A stretch of DNA of 64,000 bases from Methylorubrum aminovorans (lineage in GTDB: Bacteria; Pseudomonadota; Alphaproteobacteria; Rhizobiales; Beijerinckiaceae), in NCBI RefSeq assembly GCF_022179725.1, contig NZ_BPRC01000004.1, positions 62,001-126,000 of the forward strand. Reading direction: 5' to 3'. Positions 36,079-47,203 of this stretch are shown piece by piece (position 1 is the stretch's first letter; every line of letters begins with the position of its first letter). Position numbers and translations under genes: made by a program. The notes under the pieces were generated by a model. That model was not told the origin of the DNA and made no database searches. It worked only from the letters and a program-made list of their open reading frames with translations.

Positions 36079-36932
36079 CGGCCGGAATCCCCGAACAGCA
36101 GCGCCCGCGTCGCGGCGGTGACGTCGGCCTGCCGCATCAGGCTCTCGCCGACGAGGATGGTGTCGAGACCGTGCTCTTTCAGCCGCAGCACGTCGGCGTG
36201 GGTGCCGATGCCGCTCTCGGCCACTGCGATCCGGTCGGCGGGAATGCCGGGCTTGAGAGTGATCGCCGTCTCGAACGAGACCTCGAAGGTCTTGAGGTTG
36301 CGGTTGTTGACGCCGACCATCCGGGTGCCGAGCGGCACGGCGCGTTCCAGTTCCTCGGCGTCGTGGACCTCGACCAGCACATCCATGCCGAGATCGTGCG
36401 CGGCTTCGGTGATGGCGGCGGCCTCGGCGTCGTCGAGGCAGGCCATGATGACGAGGACGCAATCGGCGCCCCAGGCGCGGGCCTCGTAGACCTGATACGG
36501 CTCGAACAGGAAATCCTTGCGCAGGACCGGCAGGTCGCAGGCCGCGCGAGCCTCTGTCAGGAAGTCCGGAGCGCCCTGAAAGGAGGGTGTGTCGGTCAGA
36601 ACCGAGAGGCAGGTGGCGCCGCCCGCAGCATAGGCTTTCGCCAGCGTCTTGGGGTTGAAATCGGCGCGGATCAGCCCCTTGGAGGGCGACGCCTTCTTGA
36701 TCTCGGCGATCAGCGCCGGACGCCCCTCGCCGATATGCCGGGCGATGGCATCGGCGAAGCCGCGGGGCGGTTCGGCCTTGGCGACTTGCTTCTCCAGCTT
36801 GGCCAGCGGCACGCGCAGCTTCGCCTCGGCGATCTCACGGCGCTTGTAGGCCTCGATCCGCGCCAGCACGCTCGCCCGCTGCGGGGCGGTGGCGGCAGGC
36901 CCGATGGTCACGTCGGCCACGATGTCGTCCAT
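36075..36932 (-). CDS. trpC: indole-3-glycerol phosphate synthase
   Basis: TrpC closes the indole ring in tryptophan synthesis. The 285-residue TIM barrel is monofunctional (no TrpF fusion) and shows [20 protein letters not shown] with the catalytic Lys, [50 protein letters not shown] and [17 protein letters not shown] at 36932 follows AAGGA. A 135-nt space holding an intergenic repeat separates it from trpD. Confidence 0.95.
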
Positions 36933-36943
36933 CGGCTTGTCCT

Positions 36944-37047
36944 TAGAGCGTCGTCCCGAAAGGTGGCCACCGGCTTTCGGAAAAAGACGATGCACATAAA
37001 AGAGGAGAGAGCATGGTCCTGGATCTGATATCCGGCACGATGCTCTA
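36944..37047. repeat. intergenic palindromic repeat element inside the trp operon
   Basis: A 104-nt structured element fills the trpD-trpC gap. Its ends are inverted copies, TAGAGC[G]TCGT (36944-36954) and the complement of TAGAGCATCGT (37037-37047). Inside are CCGAAAG and CTTTCGG arms (36956-36980), and an AGAGCAT/ATGCTCT pair. It resembles widespread Rhizobiales intergenic repeats built from a TAGAGC..CCGAAA..CGG core. Confidence 0.65.
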
Positions 37048-37067
37048 GAACCGTTCGAAGCCGTCTA

Positions 37068-38081
37068 TCACGCATTCGACACGGCGACGAGGCGCGCGAG
37101 CGCGCCCCGCGCCGCGCCGGAATCGATCGCGTCCTGTGCCCGCGCCACCCCCTCGGCAAGCGAGCCGGCAGCGCCGGCCACGACGAGGCCGGCGCCGGCA
37201 TTCAGCACGGCGATGTCGCGGTAGGCGTTGCGGGCGCCCTCCAGCACGGCGGCGAGCGCCGCGGCGTTGTGCTCGGGGTCGCCGCCGCGCAGGTCGTCGA
37301 GAGTCGCGAGCGGCAGGCCGACCGCGCGCGGATCGATGGTGAAGTGCGTCAGCGCGCCATCCTCCAGTGCGACCACGGCGGTCGGCCCGGTGGTGGTGAT
37401 CTCGTCGAGTCCGTCCGAGCCGTGCACGGTCCAGACCCGGCGGCTGCCCAGCGTCGCCAGCACGCGTGTCAGCGGCTCGGCCCATGCGGGCCGCGAGACG
37501 CCGAACACCTGCGCCGTTACGCCGGCCGGGTTCGAGAGCGGTCCGAGCATGTTGAAGATGGTGCGGAACGGCAGTTCGGTGCGCACCGGCGCGACGTGGC
37601 GCATGGCGCCGTGATGCGTCTGCGCGAACATGAAGCAGAGCCCCGCTTGGCCGAGGCAGCGCGCCAGGGCCTCGGGGGGCAGGCCGATCTTCACGCCGAG
37701 CGCGGCGAGCACGTCGGCGGCGCCGGAGCGCGAGGTGGCGGCACGGTTGCCGTGCTTGGCCACCGGCACGCCGCAGGCCGCGGTGAGGATCGCGGCCAGC
37801 GTCGAGACGTTGTAGCTGCCCGAATGATCCCCGCCGGTGCCGACGATGTCGATGGCTCCCTCGGGCGCCGCCACGGGCAGCATCCGCGCCCGCATCGCCG
37901 AGACCGCGCCGATGATCTCGTCCTCGCTCTCGCCGCGGACCGAGAGCGCCGTCAGGAAGGCACCGGCCTGGATCGGCGTGACCTCGCCCGAGAGCAGGTC
38001 GTCGAAGGCGGCGCGGGCCTGCTCGCGGCTCAGCGGGGCACCGGACGCGACGGTCGCGAGATGGGTCTTGAAGGCATCCAT
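37068..38081 (-). CDS. trpD: anthranilate phosphoribosyltransferase
   Basis: TrpD couples anthranilate and PRPP. The 337-residue product has the PRPP-binding [20 protein letters not shown] near residue 80, [56 protein letters not shown] and [16 protein letters not shown] toward the C terminus. Length is normal and all key motifs are present. It follows trpG after 97 nt, a gap that includes the short palindrome CCCTCGATCGAGGG (38113-38126). Confidence 0.95.
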   Translation of the reverse strand: MDAFKTHLATVASGAPLSREQARAAFDDLLSGEVTPIQAGAFLTALSVRGESEDEIIGAVSAMRARMLPVAAPEGAIDIVGTGGDHSGSYNVSTLAAILTAACGVPVAKHGNRAATSRSGAADVLAALGVKIGLPPEALARCLGQAGLCFMFAQTHHGAMRHVAPVRTELPFRTIFNMLGPLSNPAGVTAQVFGVSRPAWAEPLTRVLATLGSRRVWTVHGSDGLDEITTTGPTAVVALEDGALTHFTIDPRAVGLPLATLDDLRGGDPEHNAAALAAVLEGARNAYRDIAVLNAGAGLVVAGAAGSLAEGVARAQDAIDSGAARGALARLVAVSNA

Positions 38082-38169
38082 CGGGGTCGTGGCTCTGTTC
38101 GAGCCCTCACTCCCTCGATCGAGGGGGGAGGGGGCGTGGCGCCGTCAATGCACGCCGGGGCCGGCCTTG

Positions 38170-38772
38170 TCACGCTGAGGCCGCGGACTCCCCGCGCCAT
38201 GCGGCGGCGATGTCGAGGAAGTTGCGCAGGATCTGCGTGCCGTGGTTCGAGAGGATGCTCTCGGGGTGGAACTGCACGCCGTGTACAGGCAGGGCGCGGT
38301 GCTGCAGCCCCATGATGAGCCCGTCGGCCTCGGCCGTCACCGCGAGATCGTCGGGGCAGCTCGCACGGTCAACCACCAGCGAGTGGTAGCGGGTGGCCGA
38401 AAAACCCTCGTTGATGCCGCGGAACACGCCCTTCGCCTCGTGGCGGATGGTCGAGACCTTGCCGTGCATGGGGGAGGGCGCACGCACCACGTCGCCGCCA
38501 TAGGCCTGCCCGATGGTCTGAAGCCCGAGACACACACCGAAGATCGGGATCTCGGCGCCCAGCTCCTTCACCGCCTCGAGGCAGATGCCGGCCTCGTTCG
38601 GGGTGCAGGGCCCCGGCGACAGTACGAGCGCATCCGGCGCCCGTTCGCGGATGCCGGCGACGTCGATCTGATCGTTGCGCACCACGTCGATCCGCTCGCA
38701 GAGCGGGCCGATCAGGTGGACGAGATTCCAGGTGAAGGAATCGTAGTTGTCGATGACGAGGACGTTGGACAT
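38170..38772 (-). CDS. trpG: anthranilate synthase glutamine amidotransferase subunit
   Basis: TrpG supplies ammonia to TrpE. The 200-residue class I amidotransferase has VLVIDNYDSFTWNLVHLIGP at the N terminus, LVLSPGPCTPNEAG, the nucleophile Cys in IFGVCLGLQTIGQAYGG, ATRYHSLVV and the His-Glu pair in VHGVQFHPESILSNHG. ATG at 38772 is chosen. It is separate from trpE (no TrpEG fusion, unlike some Rhizobiales), with 152 nt between them containing a perfect palindrome. Confidence 0.95.
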   Translation of the reverse strand: MSNVLVIDNYDSFTWNLVHLIGPLCERIDVVRNDQIDVAGIRERAPDALVLSPGPCTPNEAGICLEAVKELGAEIPIFGVCLGLQTIGQAYGGDVVRAPSPMHGKVSTIRHEAKGVFRGINEGFSATRYHSLVVDRASCPDDLAVTAEADGLIMGLQHRALPVHGVQFHPESILSNHGTQILRNFLDIAAAWRGESAASA

Positions 38773-38796
38773 CGAACTCAGCCGTAGCGCTTTGCG

Positions 38797-38862
38797 TCCC
38801 ATCCACCTCCTCATCCTGCGAGATCGCGTTCGCGATCTCGCAGGATGAGGAGGTGGATGGGA
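38797..38862. repeat. perfect 66-bp palindrome between trpE and trpG
   Basis: The arms 38797-38828 and 38831-38862 (32 bp each) are exact reverse complements with only TT between them. It starts TCCCATCCACCTCC and reaches its centre through GCGAGATCGCG. Single strands or RNA would form a very stable hairpin. It could be a terminator or attenuator, or a mobile palindromic unit. Confidence 0.85.
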
Positions 38863-38924
38863 TGAACCTTGCGGAAGGGGTGGCGACGGGGAGCCGGCAA
38901 GTCAAGGCGGCGTGCGCCCGCTGA

Positions 38925-40445
38925 CTATTGCCCCCGCTTCGCCCGGCTCGCGAACTGCACCGCATCCTCCGCAGCCCGGAACAAAGCCTTGGCCTTGTTC
39001 ACGCATTCCTGTTGCTCGGAGGCGGGATCGGAATCGTAGACGATGCCGGCACCCGCCTGCACGTGCATGCGGCCGTCCTTCACGATCGCCGTGCGCAGGA
39101 CGATGCAGGTGTCCATCTCGCCGCGCGCGCCGAAATAGCCGATGCAGCCGCCGTATGGTCCGCGCTTCTCGCGCTCCAATTCGTCGATGATCTCCATTGC
39201 CCGCACCTTCGGCGCGCCGGAGACGGTGCCGGCGGGAAAACCCGCGGCCAGCGCAGAGAGCGCATCGTGCTTCGGGTCGAGGTCGCCCTCGACGTTCGAG
39301 ACGATGTGCATGACCTGAGAATAGTACTCGAGGAAGAACGAGTCGGTGACGATGACGCTGCCGATCTTCGAGACGCGGCCGACATCGTTGCGGCCGAGGT
39401 CGAGCAGCATCAGGTGCTCGGAGCGCTCCTTCGGGTCGGCGAGCAGTTCCTCGGCCAGCGCCCGGTCCTCGGCCGGCGTGGCGCCGCGGCGGCGGGTGCC
39501 GGCGATCGGGCGGATCGTCACCTTCCCCTCGCGCACCCGCACGAGGATTTCAGGGCTTGAGCAGACGACCTGAAACGCCTCGAAATCGAGGTAGCACAGG
39601 AACGGCGCCGGGTTGGTGCGGCGAAGGCTGCGGTAGAGCGCGAAGGCCGGCAGGGTGAAGGGCGCCTCGAAGCGTTGCGACAGCACCACCTGGAAGATGT
39701 CGCCCGCGACGATGTACTCCTTGGCCTTCGCCACCATTCCCAGAAACTCATCCGGCTCGGTGTTCGAGACCGGGGCGGGCTGGGCGAGGCCCGCCGCATC
39801 CGCCCGCGCCTCGATCGGCAGCGGGCCTTCCAGCACCTCCGCCACCCGATCGAGCCGGGCCTGCGCCGCTTCGAGCGCGGCGCGCGCGTTGACACCCGCG
39901 GCCGGGCGCACCGGCGTGACGACGGTGAGCGCGTCGGCCACCGCGTCGAACACCACCATCACCCGCGGCCGCATCAGAATCGCGTCTGGTACGCCGAGCG
40001 GATCGGGGTTCGGCTCGGGCAGCCGCTCCATGGCGCGAACCATGTCGTAGCCGAGATAGCCGAACAGACCCGCCGCCATCGGCGGCAACGCGGCGCTCTC
40101 GGCATCGTCGCCCACCGCACTCTCGGCGATGAGCGCGCGCAAGGAGGCGAGCGGCGCCCGTTCATCCGGCACGAAGGCCGTGAGGCTGTCGTCGCGGGCG
40201 ATCTCCGGGCGCCCGTCGCGGCAGCGCCAGATCAGGTCGGGATCGAGCCCGATCATCGAGTAGCGCCCGCGCACCGCGCCGCCCTCGACCGATTCGAGCA
40301 GGAAGCCGGGGCCGGCATGCGTCGCCTTCAGCTTCAGGAAGGCGGCGACCGGCGTCTCCAGATCGGCCACCAGGGTCAGGCCGAGCAGACTTGCCCGACC
40401 GGCCTCGTAGGCGCGCGCCACCGCCTCGTGCGCAGGCTCGGTCAT
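38925..40445 (-). CDS. trpE: anthranilate synthase component I
   Basis: TrpE converts chorismate to anthranilate with ammonia from TrpG. The 506-residue product has the regulatory N-terminal half (including LLESVEGGAVRGRYSMIGLD, the likely tryptophan-feedback site with LLES and S residues), then the chorismate-binding domain: YIVAGDIFQVVLSQRFEAPF, IRPIAGTRRRGATPAEDRAL, LMLLDLGRNDVGRVSKIGSV, FPAGTVSGAPKVRAMEIIDE and GCIGYFGARGEMDTCIVLRT. It starts 8 nt after the ppiD stop, with no visible leader peptide. Confidence 0.95.
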   Translation of the reverse strand: MTEPAHEAVARAYEAGRASLLGLTLVADLETPVAAFLKLKATHAGPGFLLESVEGGAVRGRYSMIGLDPDLIWRCRDGRPEIARDDSLTAFVPDERAPLASLRALIAESAVGDDAESAALPPMAAGLFGYLGYDMVRAMERLPEPNPDPLGVPDAILMRPRVMVVFDAVADALTVVTPVRPAAGVNARAALEAAQARLDRVAEVLEGPLPIEARADAAGLAQPAPVSNTEPDEFLGMVAKAKEYIVAGDIFQVVLSQRFEAPFTLPAFALYRSLRRTNPAPFLCYLDFEAFQVVCSSPEILVRVREGKVTIRPIAGTRRRGATPAEDRALAEELLADPKERSEHLMLLDLGRNDVGRVSKIGSVIVTDSFFLEYYSQVMHIVSNVEGDLDPKHDALSALAAGFPAGTVSGAPKVRAMEIIDELEREKRGPYGGCIGYFGARGEMDTCIVLRTAIVKDGRMHVQAGAGIVYDSDPASEQQECVNKAKALFRAAEDAVQFASRAKRGQ

Positions 40446-40453
40446 CAGCGGCC

Positions 40454-42358
40454 TCAGTACTCGCCGCCGAACGCCCGGCGCAGGGCGGTCTGGTTCACGT
40501 TCACGCCCGCGCTCTTCTGCACCTCGGCGATGAACTCGCCGAGCATGTCGTCCGCGAGCGCCGTGCGCAGCGAATTGACGAGCTGACCGTCGCTCGGCGT
40601 ACCGGGGACGAAGGCCGGCACGGTGGCGGCGGTCACCTTGAACACCGCGCGGCCTTCGCCGGAGGGAGCAGAGGCGGCCTTGCCCACCGGCGTCGTGAAG
40701 ATGCGCTCGATGATGTCGGAGGAGAGGTCGTCCTTGTTCTGGTTGCGGGCGATGTCGGTGACGGTCTTCAGCGGAAGGCCCGCCTCCTGGGCCACGGTCT
40801 CGATCGCCTCGCCCTTGTCCAGGCGCTCGGTCAGTTCCTTGGACTTGGCCACGAGGCGCTTCTCGATCTCGGCCCGGGTCCAGCCCTTCACCGCCTCGTC
40901 ACGCACTTCCGCCAGCGGCTTCTCGTGCGACGGGTCGATCTTGACGACGTCGTACCAGATCGCGCCGCCGGTCTTGGTGCGCAGAACCTCGGTGTCGTTG
41001 CCGACATCGGCGCGGAAGGCGGCCGGCAGCGTGGTCTCCTTGTCGGGAATACCGGCGACCGGCTGGCCGGACGGGTCGTTGCCCTGTGCGTCCACCGCCG
41101 GGATGCTGAGCAGCGTCAGCCCCTGTTCCTTGGCGATCTCGGCCAGCGGCTTGGCGGCCGAACGGGCATCCTCGATCGCGTCCTGAACCTTGTCGAAGCC
41201 GCCCTCGCGCACTCGGCGCAGCGCGATCTCCCGGCGGATCTCGTCCTTCACCTCGTCGAACGGCTTGACCGTGCCGGGCTCGATCGCCGTGACGCGCAGG
41301 AGCACGGTGCCGAAGCGCCCCTTCACCGGCTCGCTCACCTTGCCTTGCTCCAGAGCGAAAGCGGCGTTGCCGATCGCCGGATCGAACAGCTCCGCCTTGG
41401 ACAGGGTGCCGAGATCGAGCTGCTTCGGGTCGAGCCCGCGCTCGGCGGCGACCGCCTCGAACGGCGTCTGCCCGCTCTCGATCTTGGCCCGCGCCTCGCT
41501 CGCGGCCGCCTCGTCGGGGAAGCTGATCTGCTGGATCGTGCGCCGCTCCGCCTTGCCGAAGCGGCTCTGGTTGGCGTCGTAGACCTTGCGTGCCTCCTCG
41601 TCCGAGACCTCGTCGGGCTTGGCGAGCGCGGCCGGTTCGAGCACCAGCAGGTTGAGGCTGCGATATTCGGGAGCGCGGAACGAGGCCTTGTTGTTGTCGT
41701 AGTAGGCCTTCAGCTCATCGTCGGTCGGGGCCGGGATCTCGCCGGCCGCGGACGGCGCCAGCGTCAGCACGGCGGCGTCGCGGCGCTCGAGGCTGTAGCG
41801 GTGCACCGCCTCGCGCATGGCCTGCGGCACCGGCGGATCGGCGACGATGGCGTCGGCCAATTGCAGGCGGGCGATGACGGAGCGCTGCTCGCGCACGAAC
41901 ATCGCCTCGTTCAGGCCCGCACGCTGGAGCGTCTGGAAGAACAGGGTCCGGTCGAAGCTGCCGTTTGCGTTCTTGAAGCTCGGCTCCTCCTGGATCGCAC
42001 GCAGCACGGCCGCGTCGGAGACGGCGAGCCCGAGATCCCGCGTCTTCTGGTCGAGCGCCGCCTCGGTGATGAGCTGGGCCAGCACCTGCCGCTCCAGGCC
42101 CATCGCCCGTGCCTGGTCCGGCGTCAGCGTCCGCTTGAGCTGAGCCTGATAGCGCTGAAGCTGGTTCTGGTAGGCGGTGCGCACCTCCTCGGCCGAGATC
42201 GGCGTCTTGCCGACCGTGGCGACGGTCGTGCTCGACCCGCCGCGGAAGAACTCCTCCACACCGAAGATCGCCACGCCAGCGATCAGGAAGGTGAAGATCA
42301 CCGACAGCACAACCTTGCCGAGCCAATGCTGGCTGGCACTGCGAATGGACTGGAGCAT
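40454..42358 (-). CDS. ppiD: PpiD/SurA-type peptidyl-prolyl isomerase, membrane-anchored
   Basis: A periplasmic folding factor held in the inner membrane. The 634-residue product starts with a short cytoplasmic tail and one TM helix (about residues 13-35, LGKVVLSVIFTFLIAGVAIF), followed by a SurA-like N-terminal helical domain (RTAYQNQLQRYQAQLKRTLT), a parvulin-like domain around residues 245-365 (QISFPDEAAASEARAKIESG, FEAVAAERGL, GRFGTVLLRVTAIEPG) and a long C-terminal region. Gene order ppiD-trpE/D is common in alphaproteobacteria. It diverges from tpiA. Confidence 0.9.
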   Translation of the reverse strand: MLQSIRSASQHWLGKVVLSVIFTFLIAGVAIFGVEEFFRGGSSTTVATVGKTPISAEEVRTAYQNQLQRYQAQLKRTLTPDQARAMGLERQVLAQLITEAALDQKTRDLGLAVSDAAVLRAIQEEPSFKNANGSFDRTLFFQTLQRAGLNEAMFVREQRSVIARLQLADAIVADPPVPQAMREAVHRYSLERRDAAVLTLAPSAAGEIPAPTDDELKAYYDNNKASFRAPEYRSLNLLVLEPAALAKPDEVSDEEARKVYDANQSRFGKAERRTIQQISFPDEAAASEARAKIESGQTPFEAVAAERGLDPKQLDLGTLSKAELFDPAIGNAAFALEQGKVSEPVKGRFGTVLLRVTAIEPGTVKPFDEVKDEIRREIALRRVREGGFDKVQDAIEDARSAAKPLAEIAKEQGLTLLSIPAVDAQGNDPSGQPVAGIPDKETTLPAAFRADVGNDTEVLRTKTGGAIWYDVVKIDPSHEKPLAEVRDEAVKGWTRAEIEKRLVAKSKELTERLDKGEAIETVAQEAGLPLKTVTDIARNQNKDDLSSDIIERIFTTPVGKAASAPSGEGRAVFKVTAATVPAFVPGTPSDGQLVNSLRTALADDMLGEFIAEVQKSAGVNVNQTALRRAFGGEY

Positions 42359-42596
42359 CGGACGCCCGGACCTAGATCTCGATCACGCCCGGCCTGCGAG
42401 GGCCGGGAACACATGCGAGCCACGCGATAGACGATCGGGGCGGCGGCGCAAAGGGCAGCGCCGCAAAGGGCATGTATCCCGCGTGCCCGATCCGGGGCGG
42501 AACGGCCGCAAAGGTCGTTTGCGCGCCTAAGCTTGCTCTGATAGGTCCGCCCACACGTTGAAACCCTTGGAACGAGACACGGAGAACCGGGACGCC

Positions 42597-43361
42597 ATGG
42601 CAAGCGAGGGACGCCGTCCGCTGGTTGCCGGCAACTGGAAGATGAACGGTCTGCGATCCTCGGTGCCGATCGTCGAGGCGATCCGCGACGGGCTTTCGCC
42701 CGCGCTCACGGATAATATCGACGTTCTGATCTGCCCGCCCGCGACGCTGATCTCCTCCTGCGTGGCCGCCGTCTACGGCTCGCCCGTCGCCATCGGCGGC
42801 CAGAACCTGCATGCCCGTCCGAGCGGTGCCTTCACCGGCTCGATCTCCGCGGAGATGTTCGCCGATCTCGGCGCCACCTACGTCATCGTCGGCCATTCCG
42901 AGCGGCGCGCCTACCATTACGAGACCGATGACGGCGTCCACGCCAAGGCGCTCGGCGCCCGCCGCGCGGGCCTGCGCGGCATCATCTGCGTCGGCGAGAC
43001 CATGGAGGAGCGCCAGCAGGGCCGCGCCCTCGACATCGTGCGCGCGCAGCTCGCCATCGGCCTGCCGAAGGGTGCCACCGGCGAGGACACGGTGATCGCC
43101 TACGAGCCGGTCTGGGCCATCGGCTCGGGCCGCACGCCGACGGCGACGGAGATCGCCGAGGTCCACGCCTCCTTGCGCGAGATGCTCGACAAGCTCGTCG
43201 GCGAGGAGGCGCACAAGATCCGCATCCTCTACGGCGGCTCGGTGAAGCCCGCCAACGCCCGTGAATTGATGGCGGTGGAGAATGTCGACGGCGCCCTGGT
43301 CGGCGGCGCCAGCCTCGTGGCGGAGGACTTTCTGGGGATCTGCCGCGCCTACGAAGGGTGA
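42597..43361 (+). CDS. tpiA: triosephosphate isomerase
   Basis: It interconverts DHAP and glyceraldehyde-3-phosphate. The 254-residue TIM barrel has all catalytic residues: Asn13/Lys15 in VAGNWKMNG, His100 in VIVGHSERR, Glu170 in IAYEPVWAIG, and the phosphate loop RILYGGSVKPANA. ATG at 42597 with GGAGAA upstream. Its stop overlaps the GTG of the next gene. ppiD is transcribed divergently 238 nt away. Confidence 0.96.
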   Translation: MASEGRRPLVAGNWKMNGLRSSVPIVEAIRDGLSPALTDNIDVLICPPATLISSCVAAVYGSPVAIGGQNLHARPSGAFTGSISAEMFADLGATYVIVGHSERRAYHYETDDGVHAKALGARRAGLRGIICVGETMEERQQGRALDIVRAQLAIGLPKGATGEDTVIAYEPVWAIGSGRTPTATEIAEVHASLREMLDKLVGEEAHKIRILYGGSVKPANARELMAVENVDGALVGGASLVAEDFLGICRAYEG

Positions 43362-43855
43362 TTGCCCCCGGACCGCTCCGCGTCCCGGGCCTCCTCAGGG
43401 CAATCCTGCTGGCGGCCGGCGCGATACCGGGCCTTCCGACCGCATGGGCGACGGACCAGGGCACGACGATGGAGAAGGGCGCGTGCCGGCTGACGCTGGA
43501 CGTTCCCGACGGGTTCGCAGCGCAGCCGCGCGGGAAGGGTGTCGTTCTGCGGCCCATAGGGCAGGCGGGCCGGCGCGCCGTCTTCGAGATCAGTTTGACG
43601 CCGGAATCCGGCGGCGACCCGGCCTCCCTGTCCGAAATCCGCACGCTCGGCGGGACCTACGTCCGCTACCGTGTGACGCGCCTGACGGAAGGGTCGGGCG
43701 GCGAGGAAACGACGCTCGTCGCCGAAAAGCCGGGGGCGGGTGGCGCCATCCGTCTCGAAGCCTGGACACAGCGGGACGACGGCGCCGAGCCGGATTTCGA
43801 ACCGGCCTGGCGGGCCCTCTCGGCAGCGCGCTGCGCAAGGGCCGACCCTCGTTGA
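43358..43855 (+). CDS. secreted hypothetical protein coupled to tpiA, 165 aa
   Basis: GTG at 43358 overlaps the tpiA stop by 4 nt (GTGA). Residues 1-31 form a signal peptide (LLRAILLAAGAIPGLPTAWA). The mature part holds two cysteines (GACRLTLDV and SAARCARADP), a pattern of beta strands (GKGVVLRPIGQAGRRAVFEI, GGTYVRYRVTRLTEG) and conserved Trp residues. The layout suggests a small periplasmic beta-sandwich with one disulfide. Family not recognised. A terminator follows. Confidence 0.65.
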   Translation: MIAPGPLRVPGLLRAILLAAGAIPGLPTAWATDQGTTMEKGACRLTLDVPDGFAAQPRGKGVVLRPIGQAGRRAVFEISLTPESGGDPASLSEIRTLGGTYVRYRVTRLTEGSGGEETTLVAEKPGAGGAIRLEAWTQRDDGAEPDFEPAWRALSAARCARADPR

Positions 43856-43872
43856 GCCGGCAGGACATCGCC

Positions 43873-43893
43873 GAGGCCCGAACGGGCCTCTTT
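43873..43893. terminator. terminator between convergent genes
   Basis: GAGGCCC (43873-43879) pairs with GGGCCTC (43884-43890) around GAAC, followed by TTT on the plus strand. It sits between the tpiA operon and the minus-strand hydrolase gene. Confidence 0.65.
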
Positions 43894-44399
43894 CACGCCG
43901 CGCCGTGCAGCGCCTCGGGATCGTCCAGGACGCTGCCGAAGTGATGCCGCCAGAGTTCGGCCCCGAGACCGCCCGAACGGTCGAGAGACGACCCGACGGT
44001 CAGCCATCGGAGCAGGGTGGGGCGCAGGCCGGCATCGAACAGCATGAAGCCGGCGGCGAGGCAGCAGGTCTCGGCCTGCACGCCGCAGACGAGGACGCGC
44101 TCGATCGCACGTTCTCGGAAGTGCTCGATCAGGGCCGGCGGCGGCAGGTAGCCGTTTTTCACGAAGACCTGGTCGGCCGGGACCAGCGGCGCCTCGTCGG
44201 CCGGCGGGGTCCAGCCGAGCTGTTGCGAGAACGGGGTGACCGCCTCGTCGTGCCGCTCGACGGTCACGACGATATGAAGCGTCCGGCTCAGGGCGGTGAT
44301 GCCGACGACGACCGCGTCCGGCACGCGGAAGCTCGCTTGCACGTCGACGACGAGGAGCGCGCGGCGTTCCGGCGCCATGAGCGTAGCCCGCTCCGCCAT
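43893..44399 (-). CDS. isochorismatase-family cysteine hydrolase
   Basis: A 168-residue alpha/beta hydrolase of the isochorismatase/nicotinamidase group. The triad is visible: Asp in LLVVDVQASF, Lys in VFVKNGYLPPP and Cys in CGVQAETCCLAAGFML. The usual cis-peptide region precedes the Cys. The substrate is unknown; the protein is short for the family and lacks the zinc-binding His/Asp cluster of nicotinamidases. It overlaps the preceding 93-aa gene by 1 nt (TGATG), so the two form an operon. Confidence 0.85.
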   Translation of the reverse strand: MAERATLMAPERRALLVVDVQASFRVPDAVVVGITALSRTLHIVVTVERHDEAVTPFSQQLGWTPPADEAPLVPADQVFVKNGYLPPPALIEHFRERAIERVLVCGVQAETCCLAAGFMLFDAGLRPTLLRWLTVGSSLDRSGGLGAELWRHHFGSVLDDPEALHGAA

Positions 44400-44680
44400 C
44401 AGTCCTGGCGAGCCGGCGCCTTGGACACGGCCTCCTTGGTCCGCTCGATCATCGCGAGCACGGCGACGTAGAAGGCCTGCTGCAGCGGGCTCATCCCGTC
44501 CGGGCGGATGCGGTCGGAGAGAGCGGCCTGCACTTCATCAAGGGCGCCCGCCCGCCCGGCCGGGTCGGGCCGTTCGAGGGCGATCCGCAGGAGCTCGGAC
44601 TGGACGGCCGCCATCTCCTCGCGGTCGGCGCGGTCGATGAAGGCGGCGAGCCGCCCGGCTTCGGTCTGGAAATCGGTCAT
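44399..44680 (-). CDS. 93-aa hypothetical helical protein
   Basis: ATG at 44680 follows AAGGAG with ideal spacing. The product is all-helical and soluble: TDFQTEAGRLAAFIDRADRE, EMAAVQSELLRIALERPDPA, GALDEVQAALSDRIRPDGMS and PLQQAFYVAVLAMIERTKEA. I do not recognise the family. It is translationally coupled to the cysteine hydrolase gene downstream and divergent from secG, so a shared role with the hydrolase is possible. Confidence 0.7.
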   Translation of the reverse strand: MTDFQTEAGRLAAFIDRADREEMAAVQSELLRIALERPDPAGRAGALDEVQAALSDRIRPDGMSPLQQAFYVAVLAMIERTKEAVSKAPARQD

Positions 44681-44917
44681 CTCCGACTCCTTGCACGGGC
44701 CGTACCCCCATGGCCATGCGCGCTCCGCGTTTTCCCAGGGCTCTCGGCCGCGCGCACGGGCTTTGTCCCGCTGCGAGGCACGAAGGCCGGTTGGCGCGGG
44801 TGGGCAAACGGTGTAGGAGCCCCCACTTCGTGCAGCGGATACGCGGGCGCGCCGCTTTGGCGCGCGCCCCTGTTCGGCACACCGACAGCGTCCGCGCGAG
44901 CGGGCACCGGAATCGCT

Positions 44918-45388
44918 ATGCAGACCGTCCTCATCGTCGTCCACCTCATCATCGTGCTGGCGCTCATCGCCGTGGTGCTGCTGCAGCGCTCGGAGGGCGG
45001 GCTCGGGCTCGGCGGCGGCGGAAGCGGCGGCGTCTCCGGCTTCATGACCGGCCGGGGTCAGGCCAACGCGCTCACCCGTGCCACCGCGATCCTCGCGGCC
45101 CTGTTCTTCACCACCAGCATCGCGCTGGCGATCATGGCGCATCGCAGCGCCGCGCCCCGCTCGATCCTCGACGAGGCCGGGACGCAGTCGGGCCAGACCC
45201 AGCCGGCCGACAAGCCGGTGAACGCGGACAACCTGCTCGACACGCTTCGCGGCGGCGCGGGCCAGGGCACCTCCGGCCAGCCGGCCTCGGTGCCGACCGA
45301 TGCACCCGCCAAGCCGGCAACGCCGGCTCCGGCTCCGAGCGCGCCGCCGGCTGCCCCGGCCACGCCGGAAGCTCCGCAGTCGCGCTGA
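44918..45388 (+). CDS. secG: preprotein translocase subunit SecG
   Basis: SecG is the third core subunit of the SecYEG channel. The 156-residue product has two TM helices (VLIVVHLIIVLALIAVVLLQ and TAILAALFFTTSIALAIMAH) around the conserved cytoplasmic loop RSEGGLGLGGGGSGGVSGFM, TGRGQANALTRAT. It has a long Pro/Ala-rich C-terminal extension (about residues 95-156) typical of alphaproteobacterial SecG and probably disordered. It is followed by pyrG, as in many Rhizobiales. Confidence 0.93.
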   Translation: MQTVLIVVHLIIVLALIAVVLLQRSEGGLGLGGGGSGGVSGFMTGRGQANALTRATAILAALFFTTSIALAIMAHRSAAPRSILDEAGTQSGQTQPADKPVNADNLLDTLRGGAGQGTSGQPASVPTDAPAKPATPAPAPSAPPAAPATPEAPQSR

Positions 45389-47203
<1,815 letters not shown>

